15,195 nucleotides of DNA from an uncultured Oscillochloris sp. GTDB lineage: Bacteria; Chloroflexota; Chloroflexia; Chloroflexales; Chloroflexaceae. Shown one piece after another: positions 6,711 to 13,594 of the stretch (position 1 is the first letter of the stretch; every line of letters starts with the position of its first letter). A model generated the notes under the pieces. The model was not told the origin of the DNA and did not search any database. It saw only the letters and a list, made by a program, of their open reading frames with translations. The DNA lies in contig CAIRFY010000168.1 of the NCBI GenBank assembly GCA_903877945.1, positions 1 through 15,195 of the forward strand. The letters are read 5' to 3'. Position numbers and translations under genes: made by a program.

Positions 6711-6760
6711 GCGTTGAAGTCGCCCACGATTTTGCATCAGCCCTCGCGATGAGCGTGCGC

Positions 6761-6766
6761 TATACT
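6761..6766 (+). promoter_or_regulatory. Possible -10 box for the hydratase gene
   Basis: TATACT about 37 bp upstream of the ATG at 6803. No -35 box at 16-18 bp; TTGCAT (6732-6737), in the end of repeat C, is 23 bp away, too far for a normal promoter. Confidence 0.3.
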
Positions 6767-6802
6767 TTGGAAAAGCAATCAGTGGAGGAGAGGAGCGCAC
6801 CC

Positions 6803-7591
6803 ATGACCATCATTCCCGAAGTTGTTGCCACCATCGTCGATCTGTACCTGGAGGCCGAGCGCCGGGCGATGCCGGCCGAGCCGATCCGCACGCGCTACCC
6901 GGAGATCACCGAGGAAGACGCCTACGCTATCCAGACTGAGCTGCTGCGGCGCAAGCTGTCAGACGGTGCCGTCGTTGTTGGCTATAAGGTCGGAGCCACA
7001 AACGCCGGTGCCCAGGCGAACTTTGGCCTGAGCCAGGCGGTCTACAGCGCTCTGCTGCGTCACGGCCAGGTACTCAACGGTGGGTCAATCGAGGGCCGGG
7101 ATCTGATCCACCCGCGCCTAGAGTGCGAGGTGGCCTTCCGCATGGCCACCGACCTGATCGGCCCCGGAGTGACGCCCGAGGCGGCTCTCGCGTCCGTCGC
7201 CGAGGCGATGGCCGCCTTCGAGATCGTCGACTCGCGCACGGTGGGTTGGAGCGGGAAGATGCCCGAGATGATCGCTGATAGCGCCTTTGTGGCGCGCTAT
7301 GTGGTGAGTGAACAACGGGTGCCGGTCGTTGGGCTGGATTTGGTTGGGCTGAGGGTGACGCTGCTAAAAAACGGCGAGCAATTGGCCCAGGCCACGGGCG
7401 CGAACGTACTCGGCAGTCCCGCAAACTCCCTGGCGTGGCTCGCAAACCGCATGGCCGACCACGGTCGTGCCTTGCGCGCTGGCGACATTGTGCTGGCCGG
7501 GTCGCTCACCCCTCTGGTGAACGCGGCTATCGGCGATAGTTTCGAGGCTCGTTTCGATCATCTGGGCACTGTGCGCGTGCGCTTTGTGTAG
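6803..7591 (+). CDS. 2-keto-4-pentenoate hydratase / oxalocrotonate decarboxylase family enzyme
   Basis: A 262-residue enzyme of the fumarylacetoacetase-type fold, the same length as MhpD/DmpE-type hydratases. These add water to 2-hydroxypenta-2,4-dienoate in meta-cleavage of aromatics; close relatives are oxalocrotonate decarboxylases. Visible motifs: GYKVGATN (60-67), the metal-binding PRLECEV with Glu107 and Glu109, a third acidic residue in AFEIVDSR (Glu140), and the late GDIVLAGSLTP (228-237). The start at 6803 has a strong GGAGG/GAGGAG region (6784-6795); the frame extends 18 codons further upstream through the -10 box, which I reject. No other ring-cleavage genes are nearby, so the substrate and pathway cannot be fixed; hydratase versus decarboxylase cannot be separated by eye. 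Confidence 0.88.
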   Translation: MTIIPEVVATIVDLYLEAERRAMPAEPIRTRYPEITEEDAYAIQTELLRRKLSDGAVVVGYKVGATNAGAQANFGLSQAVYSALLRHGQVLNGGSIEGRDLIHPRLECEVAFRMATDLIGPGVTPEAALASVAEAMAAFEIVDSRTVGWSGKMPEMIADSAFVARYVVSEQRVPVVGLDLVGLRVTLLKNGEQLAQATGANVLGSPANSLAWLANRMADHGRALRAGDIVLAGSLTPLVNAAIGDSFEARFDHLGTVRVRFV

Positions 7592-7603
7592 CACAAAAAC
7601 GGG

Positions 7604-7690
7604 GAGGACGCGATGAGGCGAGGACGCGGTAGCATTGCCTCGTCGCGTCCTCGCCTCGTCGCAGAACTGTCACGCTAGAATTGCTAGATC
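7604..7690. repeat. Hairpin related to family 2 repeats, between convergent genes
   Basis: A 19-bp stem (7610-7628 with 7644-7662, one G-T pair) closes a 15-nt loop. It is followed by CAGAACTGTCACGCTAGAAT, which closely matches the reversed inner arm of the family 2 element at 6576-6710 (TGAACTGTCACGCTAGATTG); the outer 15-bp ends are missing. It may act as a two-way terminator for the hydratase and phasin-like genes, though no U-tract follows. Confidence 0.6.
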
Positions 7691-7711
7691 CGAACCTTGA
7701 TCGCCTGCAGC

Positions 7712-8260
7712 CTACTTCTTGGCGCTGTTGGCGGCAGTGACCACCAGACGACCAAGCTCGTTCTGAGCCTCGATGGCCTTCTGGGCGGCGTCCTGCCAGC
7801 TCGCGACGATCTTCTGAGCCTGCGACGGATCCCAGTTCTGGCTAAGTGCCATCGGGTCAATCTTCTTCAGCACGTCGAACCAGTTCTCCGAAAAACGTAC
7901 CTGCGTATCCGTCCAAGAGCGAGTCATCTCAAGGATCTGGCGGGTCACCTCAACAGGGGTTGTGGGGACGCCGGGCAGGCTGGGCATGTTTGGCAGGCTG
8001 GGCATATTTGGCAAGCTGGGCAGGCTGGGCAGGCTCACTGACGCAGCAGCTACGCCCTCGGCCCAGAGCTGGGTGAGCTGAAGCTGCGACTCAAGAGCCT
8101 GCTTGACCGTGCCGCGCCAGGTCTCGACGACCTTTTGCCAGCTCTCGGCGCTCTGGGGGGTAGCCGCGAGCTGCGCCGAATTAAGCCATGTGTCCCACAC
8201 CTTCTGCTGCGTGCCAGTCCAGGTCTTGATCATATCGTTCGCCTGCTTAGTCCAATCCAT
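7712..8260 (-). CDS. Phasin-like helical protein with internal duplication
   Basis: A 182-residue, tryptophan- and glutamine-rich protein, predicted mostly helical, without signal peptide. Two similar halves (about 10-68 and 110-172) each have a WTxTQ helix start followed about 35-40 residues later by a Q-K-(V/I)-V-x-(T/S)-W-x helix and KQAxExQ-type sequence. They are joined by a 24-residue linker (76-99) made of eight tripeptides of the form (S/N/G)-(L/M/V)-P. Composition and pattern resemble phasins or PhaE-type subunits that coat or assist polyhydroxyalkanoate granules, but I recognise no diagnostic motif, so the function is tentative. The ATG has AGGAGG 6 nt upstream. It follows the GlmU-like gene on the same strand after a 133-bp gap, so it is probably separately transcribed. 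Confidence 0.75.
   Translation of the reverse strand: MDWTKQANDMIKTWTGTQQKVWDTWLNSAQLAATPQSAESWQKVVETWRGTVKQALESQLQLTQLWAEGVAAASVSLPSLPSLPNMPSLPNMPSLPGVPTTPVEVTRQILEMTRSWTDTQVRFSENWFDVLKKIDPMALSQNWDPSQAQKIVASWQDAAQKAIEAQNELGRLVVTAANSAKK
7964..8035 (-). repeat. 9-bp-unit tandem repeat encoding the SLP linker
   Basis: Eight tandem codon triplets encode the (S/N/G)-(L/M/V)-P linker of the phasin-like protein; at DNA level the GGCAGGCTG/GGCATRTTT units form an 18-bp super-repeat. Such a tract can change length by slippage without shifting frame. Confidence 0.8.
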
Positions 8261-8307
8261 GGAGACCTCCTCGTATATGTAACCTTTACGGTTATCGCTC
8301 CCTAATG

Positions 8308-8323
8308 CGCCGCACGTACGGCG
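8308..8323. promoter_or_regulatory. Palindrome upstream of the phasin-like gene
   Basis: A near-perfect 16-bp dyad, CGCCGCACGTACGGCG (one central mismatch pair), about 50 bp upstream of the phasin-like ATG and about 70 bp past the operon end. It could be an operator. No convincing promoter was seen in the 8261-8393 spacer. Confidence 0.35.
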
Positions 8324-8393
8324 TCTGATCTGAGCGTACCCGTACAGGTTACAGCAGAGTTACGTTTCGCGAGATATTGACGGTGCTACATAA

Positions 8394-9728
8394 TCATGCT
8401 GAGCGCAGCGACGAATCTTTCCCGGCTCCTAGAGTCGCAAGATGGTCGTCACGTATCCGCCCGTCCGACATCTGAAGTCGCACGCTCATATCGCCCCGGC
8501 TGGGTCGAGTCATGTCGAACACGGCTCGTAGCAACGCCTCGTAGGCGGGGGATAGCTCGCGCTTACGTCGGCCCATCACCGTGCGGGTCACGCTGATCAT
8601 GGTGTCGATGCGGTACTCGCGGAAGACTTCGCCGCCCCATGTGAAAGCTGGTACGGTTTTGGGCGCACTGTGGACGCCGAAGATGTTGCTGGCAGTGCCG
8701 ATCACGGTGCCACCGTTGAGGTGTAGTCCGATCCCGAGCTTGACGTGGTCGGCCAGGAAACAGCCGAGCTTGAGTACTCCGCTGTCGAGTTGGCCGATGC
8801 CGTCCAGGGCCATACGCACGCTGCCATAGTTATTTTTCAAGTCGGAGTTGGTGGTCATCGCACCGATGTTGACCCATTCGCCTAGCCACGAGTGACCCAG
8901 GAATCCGTCGTGGTGCTTGTTCGAGTAACCCTGTACGATGCTGGCCTCCACCTCGCCGCCGATCCGGCAAACCGGGCCAATGCTCGTCTCGCCACGGATG
9001 CGGGCGCTGGCGATCAGCGTGCCTGCGCCGATGTAGGCTGGCCCTTGGATGAAGCTGAATGGCTCGATGTGCGCGCCGCCCTCGATGAAGATCGGGCCAT
9101 CGCGTGCGTCGAGTACCAGGGGGCCGTCGAGCCGCGCCCCCGGCCCAACGAAGATAGATGTGCCGCGCAGTACCACGCTCGGGTCGTTGCTCACGTAGGC
9201 GGGCAGCCGTGCGCTGAGCAAGGGCAGGTCGCGCACGATCTGTTCGCCCGACTGGCCGATCAGATCCCAGGGGTAGACAATCCGGGCCGGGGCGTCGGCC
9301 CCGCACAACTCGACCACACGGGCAAAGCGGGCCAGTTCGTCGCGGGCGTCGGCGGCCTGCTGATCGCGCAGGTAGTAGAGTACCGCGCTGGTCAGAGCTG
9401 GCGTGAGCCGGGCACCAATCAGATCGCCGTCAGCGAGGTAGACCGTGTTCACCGGCTCGGCGAGCAGCCGAGGCAGCCAGTCTAAGCCGAGACAACGCCC
9501 GTTCACCAGCACGGTGGGCTCGCCGCTGTACATGGCCGCCAGGCCACCCGGCGGCCCGTAGTAGCCCATCAGGTGGGCGCGGGCCATCCCGAGCGCAGCC
9601 ATGCCCGTCATTGCGGCGGCCCGCTCGCGCACGGTGTAGCCGCCGCAGCGCAACTCGAAGACTGGCCGGGCCTGGGTTATGATGGCGAGGTTGCGCCAGT
9701 GTTCATCTTCAAAGACGATCAGGGTCAT
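8394..9728 (-). CDS. GlmU-like sugar-nucleotidyltransferase/acetyltransferase family protein
   Basis: A 444-residue protein. The N-terminal part (MTLIVFEDEHWRNLAIITQARP, then LRCGGYTVRER) matches the N-domain of the alternative GlmU family (TIGR03991-like), and LVNGRCL and YLADGDLIGA continue it. The C-terminal part (about 190-360) is a left-handed beta-helix of hexapeptide repeats carrying the family hallmark NKHHDGFLGHSWLGEWVNIG followed by TTNSDLKNNYG (270-302). Standard GlmU lies on the path from GlcN-1-P to UDP-GlcNAc; this variant lacks the classical pyrophosphorylase GxGTRM signature, so uridylyltransferase activity is unproven while an acyltransferase role is plausible. It is the last gene of the four-gene operon: its ATG overlaps the YvcK-like stop by 4 bases (ATGA). 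Most similar proteins are about 390-440 residues. Confidence 0.85.
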   Translation of the reverse strand: MTLIVFEDEHWRNLAIITQARPVFELRCGGYTVRERAAAMTGMAALGMARAHLMGYYGPPGGLAAMYSGEPTVLVNGRCLGLDWLPRLLAEPVNTVYLADGDLIGARLTPALTSAVLYYLRDQQAADARDELARFARVVELCGADAPARIVYPWDLIGQSGEQIVRDLPLLSARLPAYVSNDPSVVLRGTSIFVGPGARLDGPLVLDARDGPIFIEGGAHIEPFSFIQGPAYIGAGTLIASARIRGETSIGPVCRIGGEVEASIVQGYSNKHHDGFLGHSWLGEWVNIGAMTTNSDLKNNYGSVRMALDGIGQLDSGVLKLGCFLADHVKLGIGLHLNGGTVIGTASNIFGVHSAPKTVPAFTWGGEVFREYRIDTMISVTRTVMGRRKRELSPAYEALLRAVFDMTRPSRGDMSVRLQMSDGRIRDDHLATLGAGKDSSLRSA

Positions 9729-10858
9729 GTTCTTCGCAGAAGCTCAAGCACCGTGGCGGTGAGCTTATCCGCATCGTGGCGCAGCACATGTACCGCTCGG
9801 CTCTGATCTGGATTGTCGAGCGTCGCCGTGTACTGGATCACCGACGAGGCCAGGTCGGCCTCGATCACGACGCTGCCCTCGATCACCAGCCGCCGCTGAC
9901 CATCGCGGTCGCCCGGCAGCACCGCCGTCTCCTCATACTCCTCGGGTGAGAGGTAGACCGGTGACTGGTGAGCGGCAGCGTAGAGGCGATGAACGTCGGA
10001 GTTAATTCGCTGGGCATTCACCAGCACATAGTCGGGGGCGAACCCGGCGTAGCGCTTGATCTCGCGGATATGGTCGGCCACGCTGAATCCCGTGGTGCGG
10101 CCAGGCTCGGTCATCAGGTTGCAGATATAGAGCTTGCGTGCGGCGCTTGTACTCACCGCCTCGCGAAAGGCATCGATCAGCATATTCGGGATCACGCTCT
10201 CGAACAGGCTGCCTGGGCCAAGAATGATCGCGTCGGCGTCGCGGATGGTTTCGGCCACCAGTCGTGGCAGGGGCGTCACCGCACCGGCGGGGTCGCGCAG
10301 GGCGAGACGTGCCACATGGTGTTCGGCGATCTGCTGATTCAGCGCCAGGTGGCGCACATCGGCCACCGTACCGTTGTCCAGGGTCGCGACCACCTCAAGC
10401 GGCGCGGGTGCGGGCGTCACGTAGTAGACATTCTGGAAATTGAACAGGCCAGCAGCCCGGTAGTAGTACTCCACGGGGTCTTGAACCGGCACAATGCATG
10501 TCATACGGGAGACGTGACCACCGAGGCTGGACAGCACCAACATGCCTGCGCCGCCGGAGAGTACCACCACCTGGGGCGGTTTACCAGACTGGAGAAACCC
10601 GTATACGAGTTCGCCATCGGGGCTCGGGGTGTTCTGGTTGATCGGTTGCATCACCCGCCCGCTTAGTTGCCAGATCCCAGAACTCAGGGCGGCAAACCCA
10701 CCAAGGGTCAACAGCGCATCGCGCCAGACCAGGGGGGCGATCTGGATGGCCAGGAGGGAGACGACACCAAAGAGCAATGTCGCGATACCGACGGCGCTGA
10801 GAGCGAGGGGGACGATAATATAGCCGATTCGAGCGAGTCGTCGCGAGATAGTCCGCAT
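9725..10858 (-). CDS. Membrane-anchored, divergent YvcK/GlmR-like (CofD-fold) protein
   Basis: A 377-residue protein. Residues about 11-66 form two hydrophobic helices, so the remainder is anchored at the membrane, probably facing the cytoplasm. The C-terminal half is plainly YvcK-like: LGPGSLFESVIPN (213-225), YICNLMTEPG (244-253), GFSVADHI (257-264) and DYVLVNAQR. The N-terminal Rossmann half is degenerate: SGGAGMLVL (101-109) replaces GGGTGLSVL, the family VADDGGSSG loop reads VQDPVEYYYR, and the HSxGN region is absent, leaving only about 70 residues where well over 100 are usual. YvcK/GlmR of Bacillus binds UDP-GlcNAc and tunes its synthesis. Here the ligand may differ or be lost. It starts 12 nt after the pseudo-mutase stop, with no clear ribosome binding site, suggesting translational coupling. 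Confidence 0.82.
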   Translation of the reverse strand: MRTISRRLARIGYIIVPLALSAVGIATLLFGVVSLLAIQIAPLVWRDALLTLGGFAALSSGIWQLSGRVMQPINQNTPSPDGELVYGFLQSGKPPQVVVLSGGAGMLVLSSLGGHVSRMTCIVPVQDPVEYYYRAAGLFNFQNVYYVTPAPAPLEVVATLDNGTVADVRHLALNQQIAEHHVARLALRDPAGAVTPLPRLVAETIRDADAIILGPGSLFESVIPNMLIDAFREAVSTSAARKLYICNLMTEPGRTTGFSVADHIREIKRYAGFAPDYVLVNAQRINSDVHRLYAAAHQSPVYLSPEEYEETAVLPGDRDGQRRLVIEGSVVIEADLASSVIQYTATLDNPDQSRAVHVLRHDADKLTATVLELLRRT

Positions 10859-10870
10859 AGGTTTGTTATG

Positions 10871-12004
10871 CTACTTCAGCAGTTCACGCTGCGATTCGAT
10901 CAAGGTGCGCAGGCTGCCCCCGCTGCGGGCGACCATCTCGGCCACCAACAGGCCGGCGAGGATTGCATCGGGGTAGGCGGCCATGCGACCGAGACTAATC
11001 TCGCCATCGGCGCTGATGCCCAGCAAAAGGCTGGGTCGCTCCTGCTCGAGCAACTCGGCGATCCGCGTGTCGGGGCTTGCCATCAACTCGGCCTTCACCC
11101 CGCTGGCATCTTCCCATGCGGAGATCCTAGCCCCAGCCAAGGCCGACTCTGCGGCGGGCGGGGGGGCCACCAGTGTACCACGGTGGCGGTGCTGGCGGGC
11201 CAGGTAGCCACCGAGCAAGAGGGCCAGTTCGGTTGGATCGAGTTGCTCGCCGTTCTTGTCGATCACCGCCAGAGCCGTGCCATCAGCCGAGATCGCCAGC
11301 CCAAGGTGCGAGTCGCTCTCGCGTACCAACTTCTTCAGCCGGTTCAGTCCGGTCTCCGCCGGATGCGGCGTGATCTTGCCGAAGAGCGGATCCGGCTCGC
11401 GGTTGATCTCAATCGCCCGCGTCTGCCCGCCCTCGCCCAGCAGCGCCGGGAAGACCCCGGCAGCCGTGCCGTTCATCGCATCCACAAAGATCGTCAGCGA
11501 GACCCGACGGATCAGGTCGAGATCCACCGCGCCGCGCAGGGACTCCAGGTAGTCGGCCCGCAGATCGGGCTGGTCTGCCGGGGCGGGGGCGCTATCGATC
11601 AGCGGCGCGAACTGCATCTGGGCCTGACTGTTGCCGGTGGTAAGAGCGATTCCGGGGGCGGGCGCGATCAGCACCAGCCCGTTGTAGTAGTAGGGTCGCT
11701 TGCGCGCTGTCACCACCAGGGCGCAGTCGGACAGCTTACGGTCGAGGGCGTAATAGACGGCGGGGAGCGGGACGGGGGAAACCGCCAAGCGGGAGCGCAC
11801 CCCGCAGGCGTTGAGGTCGGCGCTGATCGCACGCGCAAAGAGGCTGCCCATAAAGCGCGTATCATAGGCCACCAGACAACCCCAGCCACGTCCGGCCATG
11901 TCACTGGCGATGATCGCACTGCGCAGCCGCACCTGATCCAGGGTAAACTCAGCCGCGTAGACAGCCTCCCAGGTATGGACAATCAGGCGGGAGCGCGGGC
12001 TCAT
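10871..12004 (-). CDS. Degenerate phosphohexomutase homologue (probable pseudoenzyme)
   Basis: A 377-residue member of the alpha-D-phosphohexomutase superfamily with intact reading frame but lost catalytic parts. Domain 1 aligns throughout (AEFTLDQV, YDTRFMGSLFA, PLPAVYYAL), yet the phosphoserine loop TASHNP reads TARKRP (99-104), the FGTDGWR start reads VHTWEA, and the metal loop DGDGDR reads SADGTA (239-244, one of three Asp left). The sugar loop GEQSGH reads GEISLGR (335-341). The protein stops after domain 3 and lacks domain 4 with its phosphate-binding RxSNTEP loop; relatives have about 450-470 residues. It therefore cannot work as a standard mutase and may bind a sugar phosphate or the neighbouring mutase. 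Its ATG overlaps the stop of the upstream mutase (ATGA), and GAGGAG lies about 13 nt before it. Confidence 0.85.
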   Translation of the reverse strand: MSPRSRLIVHTWEAVYAAEFTLDQVRLRSAIIASDMAGRGWGCLVAYDTRFMGSLFARAISADLNACGVRSRLAVSPVPLPAVYYALDRKLSDCALVVTARKRPYYYNGLVLIAPAPGIALTTGNSQAQMQFAPLIDSAPAPADQPDLRADYLESLRGAVDLDLIRRVSLTIFVDAMNGTAAGVFPALLGEGGQTRAIEINREPDPLFGKITPHPAETGLNRLKKLVRESDSHLGLAISADGTALAVIDKNGEQLDPTELALLLGGYLARQHRHRGTLVAPPPAAESALAGARISAWEDASGVKAELMASPDTRIAELLEQERPSLLLGISADGEISLGRMAAYPDAILAGLLVAEMVARSGGSLRTLIESQRELLK

Positions 12005-13380
12005 AGGCGGTCGCGGAACTCCTCAACCGCCGACATCATCAGGTTGCGGATCTCGCGGGCGCGCTCCATCGTCCCGGCCTCGAAGCGCGTGGTGATCGAC
12101 GGCTCAGTGTTCGATGCCCGCACCAGACCCCAGCCATTGCCAAAGTCCACCCGTATACCGTCCATATCAAACACCGGGTAGTCTCCGGCGAAACGCTCGC
12201 GCACATAGTCGATCACGCGGAACTTCTGATCCTCAGCGAAGGGGACGCGGCCCTCGTCGAGGGAGAGCAAGTCAGGGTAGGGGGCAAGGGCGTCGCGCAG
12301 AGTGGTGCCGAGTTGGCTAAGGGCGTAGAGCAGGTGGGCACCGGCGAACGTCCCGTCATCGAAGTAGTGGCCGGGGTAGGTAGCGAAGGTGTGGCCGCTT
12401 AGCTCGCCGCCAAGCACGGCGTTCAGTTCGCGCATCTTTGTCGAAATGTTGGAGTAGCCGGTTCTCCACATCACCGGGGTGCCACCGAGGGCGGTAATAG
12501 CCTGCGGCAGCACCGCGCTGCACTTCACATCGAACACCACGTGGCCCTTGCGCTGGTCGAGCAGGTAGGTAGCCAGGGCAATCAGGTAGCGGTCAGCGAA
12601 GATGATCTGGCCGTCGCCATCGACCACGCCAAGCCGGTCGCCGTCGCCGTCTAGTGCGACCCCGACATCGGCCCCGTGTGCCTGTACCGCCGCGATCAGG
12701 TGCTGGAGATTTTCGGGCTTGAGCGGGTCGGGATGGTGGTTGGGGAACGTGCCGTCGGGTTCAATAAAGAGCGGCACCACATCCAGGCCGAGAGCCTGGT
12801 AGGTGCGCAGGCTGATCGGCCCACCCACACCGTTGCCACCGTCGAGGACGACCTTTGGCCGCTTCCCGGCAAAAGGCAGCAGCCGACAGACCGAGGCCAC
12901 ATAGGCATCGCTCACGTCGGTCTGGGTGAGTGTGCCGCTGCCGCTGGCAAAATTGCCAGTGAGGGCCACCCGCCCAACCTCCTGCACATCCGCGCTCAGC
13001 AGCGGCTCGCTGCCAAAAGTGGGGTGTGAGCGGCGCAGCTTGAGTCCGTTGTACGCAGGTGGGTTGTGACTGGCCGAGACAATCGCGCCCGCATCGAGGC
13101 CGAGGTGTTCGACGGCAAAATACATCACGGGCGTGGGCACCTGGCCGATGTCCACCACATCCATACCGGTGGAGCGCAGGCCGCCGATCAGCGCCGCATG
13201 AAAGCGCGGCGAACTGAGGCGAGCGTCGCGGGCAACCGCGATACGCCGTCGCCCCTGACGGACGAAGATCGTGCCGACCGCCTGGCCCAGGCGTGTGTAG
13301 ATCGACTCGTCCAGATCAACATCGACAACGCCACGGATATCATAGGCGCGAAAGATCGTCGGGTTGAGCGCCAGGGCCAT
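12001..13380 (-). CDS. Phosphomannomutase/phosphoglucomutase
   Basis: A 459-residue alpha-D-phosphohexomutase of the bifunctional PMM/PGM (AlgC-like) type; it interconverts hexose 6- and 1-phosphates, feeding GDP-mannose, UDP-glucose or related sugars. All four domains are present: FRAYDIRG (10-17), the catalytic loop SASHNPP with phosphoserine Ser104, the metal loop DGDGDR (244-249), the sugar loop GGELSGH (324-330), and the phosphate-binding loop RASNTEP (421-427). I place the start at ATG 13380 because GAGGAG is 6 nt upstream and the length fits the family; the frame is open to 13506 but that part covers the promoter. It is the first gene of the operon, driven by the promoter at 13478-13506 with a leader of about 90 nt. 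Use of glucosamine phosphate as a side substrate cannot be excluded. Confidence 0.94.
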   Translation of the reverse strand: MALALNPTIFRAYDIRGVVDVDLDESIYTRLGQAVGTIFVRQGRRRIAVARDARLSSPRFHAALIGGLRSTGMDVVDIGQVPTPVMYFAVEHLGLDAGAIVSASHNPPAYNGLKLRRSHPTFGSEPLLSADVQEVGRVALTGNFASGSGTLTQTDVSDAYVASVCRLLPFAGKRPKVVLDGGNGVGGPISLRTYQALGLDVVPLFIEPDGTFPNHHPDPLKPENLQHLIAAVQAHGADVGVALDGDGDRLGVVDGDGQIIFADRYLIALATYLLDQRKGHVVFDVKCSAVLPQAITALGGTPVMWRTGYSNISTKMRELNAVLGGELSGHTFATYPGHYFDDGTFAGAHLLYALSQLGTTLRDALAPYPDLLSLDEGRVPFAEDQKFRVIDYVRERFAGDYPVFDMDGIRVDFGNGWGLVRASNTEPSITTRFEAGTMERAREIRNLMMSAVEEFRDRL

Positions 13381-13477
13381 CGCCATCTCCTCAGTGCCAT
13401 GGTCGAGCGATACCCGCATGAGGGCGCGGCTCGTGCTGGAGTGAACCCTCACAGATTGGGGGACGCAACGCTCCACG

Positions 13478-13506
13478 ATCCTAGCGTAAAGGGTCGTATC
13501 CGTCAA
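13478..13506 (-). promoter_or_regulatory. Promoter of the phosphohexomutase operon
   Basis: Minus strand: TTGACG (13506-13501), 17-bp spacer, TAGGAT (13483-13478). Very close to consensus; it heads the four-gene operon. Confidence 0.75.
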
Positions 13507-13511
13507 GGTTC

Positions 13512-13540
13512 TTTACAAACGGTCTAATCTCCCGTATAAT
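13512..13540 (+). promoter_or_regulatory. greA promoter
   Basis: TTTACA (13512-13517), 17-bp spacer, TATAAT (13535-13540). Its -35 box lies only 5 bp from that of the divergent operon promoter. The start near 13547 gives a leader of about 160 nt before greA. Confidence 0.75.
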
Positions 13541-13594
13541 CGGCTTACCAAAGGTTTCAACATGCGGGCGACGTAGTCCGCGACCTGTGGCACG

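Larger units (their letters stand above)
6061..6745. repeat. Composite family 1 repeat (copy C) enlarged by nested repeats
   Basis: The left end is CAGGGCTATTGCAAAATC (6061-6078) followed by ACGTGATCGCC. The right end (6728-6745), reversed, is GAGGGCTGATGCAAAATC, so 15 of 18 terminal bases match. The left half-core (6092-6120) and a right half-core (6495-6530) flank about 375 bp of other repeats: CGACTTCAGTCGCC-type and GGGGGCTTCAGCCCC-type dyads, and two 50-bp direct repeats. A family 2 element sits in the right arm at 6576-6710. No target duplication flanks it. There is no plausible gene in the 6041-6802 stretch; open frames there are short and follow repeat sequence. Confidence 0.65.

Noticed and set aside
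6061..6745. Composite repeat C as a recent transposition of the whole 685-bp unit
   Set aside because: Bases flanking 6061 and 6745 show no direct repeat, and the interior is better explained by later insertions into a shorter repeat.
10667..12181. Long plus-strand open frame of 504 codons
   Set aside because: It lies opposite the pseudo-mutase and adjoining operon genes; the translation is rich in His, Gln and Arg, has no recognisable domain, and has no ribosome binding site. It is a shadow of high-GC coding on the other strand.
13381..13506. N-terminal extension of the phosphomannomutase
   Set aside because: The 42 extra codons cover the consensus promoter and leader; ATG 13380 has GAGGAG 6 nt upstream and fits the family length.
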